In this document: positions 5,479 through 5,765 of the stretch, piece after piece
How positions within the stretch are numbered: the stretch's first letter is position 1
Layout: each line of letters starts with the position of its first letter
Source of the DNA: Pseudofrankia asymbiotica
GTDB lineage: Bacteria > Actinomycetota > Actinomycetes > Frankiales > Frankiaceae
Direction: 5' to 3'
Assembly (NCBI RefSeq): GCF_001983105.1
Contig: NZ_MOMC01000069.1
Coordinates: forward strand, 54,497-60,261
Length of the DNA stretch: 5,765 nucleotides
Notes under the pieces: model-generated
What the model was told of the DNA's origin: nothing
Databases searched by the model: none
The model's input: only the letters and a program-made list of their open reading frames with translations
Translations under genes and position numbers: made by a program

Positions 5479-5513
5479 CGCGAACGATCACCATCAGCTC
5501 GCTGGAGGCTAAT

Positions 5514-5633
5514 CACAAGGTCCGACAGTTCGACCGGGTAGCCGACGGTCGCAGACAGGCCGACGACCTGAAGCTCCGGCCAGTCTGGCCATGCTTGGCG
5601 GGCCCCGTCGGTCCGCCTCAGGGAAAGTGGTGT
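5514..5633 (-). pseudogene. Possible DEAD/DEAH helicase remnant (motif III region only)
   Basis: Between the TAA of the right-edge gene and the DUF4253 start, the minus-strand frame is open for 40 codons to GTG 5516, and its translation ends in ELQVVGLSATVGYPVELSDLV-like residues (about 5576-5514). The core VVGLSATVGYPVEL closely resembles helicase motif III and what follows it in Lhr/YprA-type DEAD-box helicases, typically GLSATVGNP.EL. No Walker A, DEAD box or motif VI is present in the roughly 250 bases on either side, so this can only be a scrap of a gene left after deletion or rearrangement. It is in frame with the DUF4253 gene with no stop between. The match is short (about 15-20 residues) and could be chance. 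Confidence 0.35.
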
Positions 5634-5765
5634 TTAGCTGCCGATCCGCAGCCGGTTTTCGACGTTCTCGCGATCCGGGACGTGTCCCGTCCGCCAGACG
5701 GCGTGGGCCGCTTGGAGCTTGACGGTGAGCTTGTCCAGCAGGGCCGCCTCGGCCGCAGGCGTCTC
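5634..5765 (-). CDS. Unrecognised protein, C-terminal end only
   Basis: On the minus strand a frame is open from the window edge to TAA at 5636-5634, giving 43 residues of a gene that begins beyond the window. It starts in the middle of a codon-clean helix: AALLDKLTVKLQAAHAVW, then RTGHVPDRENVENRLRIGS at the end. Codons have G or C in the third position almost throughout, as in the true genes here, and the amphipathic helix followed by a charged tail looks protein-like. I recognise no family. It is upstream of and co-directional with the helicase-like scrap and the DUF4253 gene, 168 bases from the latter's start. It is possible but less likely that this is a chance open frame, since it is only 43 codons. 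Confidence 0.5.
   Translation of the reverse strand, partial: ETPAAEAALLDKLTVKLQAAHAVWRTGHVPDRENVENRLRIGS

Noticed and set aside
5466..5516. GTG 5516 as the DUF4253 start
   Set aside because: The added 17 residues contain the perfect AGGAGGT that serves GTG 5465 and do not resemble the family N-terminus.
1..5765. tRNA, rRNA, insertion sequence or integrase site
   Set aside because: I saw no tRNA-like cloverleaf with CCA end, no transposase motifs and no long terminal inverted repeats flanking any block.

Overview
The window is very GC-rich, with G or C at most third codon positions, GTG as well as ATG starts, and short GC-only hairpins. This suggests a high-GC actinomycete. The mix of catabolic genes and repeat-filled spacers would fit a Frankia/Pseudofrankia- or Mycobacterium-like soil organism, but that is inference and no marker gene fixes the genus.

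Left part, plus strand (1-3160): the 3' end of a conserved actinobacterial protein of unknown function is followed by a 311-base spacer that holds hairpins, small repeats and a possible operator/promoter. Three complete genes follow: a carboxymuconolactone decarboxylase (CMD)-like protein (617-1213), a TauD/TfdA-type Fe(II)/2-oxoglutarate dioxygenase (1308-2141) and an NAD-type short-chain dehydrogenase/reductase (SDR, 2369-3160). Dioxygenase, SDR and CMD-fold proteins often occur together in actinobacterial clusters that break down small aromatic or ether-type carbon compounds. A plausible joint role is oxygenation, then alcohol/ketone oxidation, then processing of a ring or lactone intermediate. 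The substrate cannot be read from the sequence.

Right part, minus strand (3265-5765): a 12-helix major facilitator superfamily (MFS) exporter-like protein lies tail-to-tail with the SDR, with a 9-bp hairpin between them as a likely shared terminator. Upstream of it is a DUF4253 protein, best started at a GTG with a perfect AGGAGGT. Just upstream of that start, in the same frame, is a short peptide resembling helicase motif III (GLSATVG) with no helicase around it, a probable gene remnant. The window ends inside an unrecognised gene on the minus strand.

The most unusual signal is the 3' ends of the genes. Beginning at or across the stop codons of the first three plus-strand genes are degenerate tandem repeats of 13-16 bases that re-copy the stop codon. 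Weaker echoes follow the stops of the SDR and the MFS gene. After the dioxygenase gene the repeats fill most of the 227-base spacer. The DUF4253 gene and the right-edge partial gene lack them.
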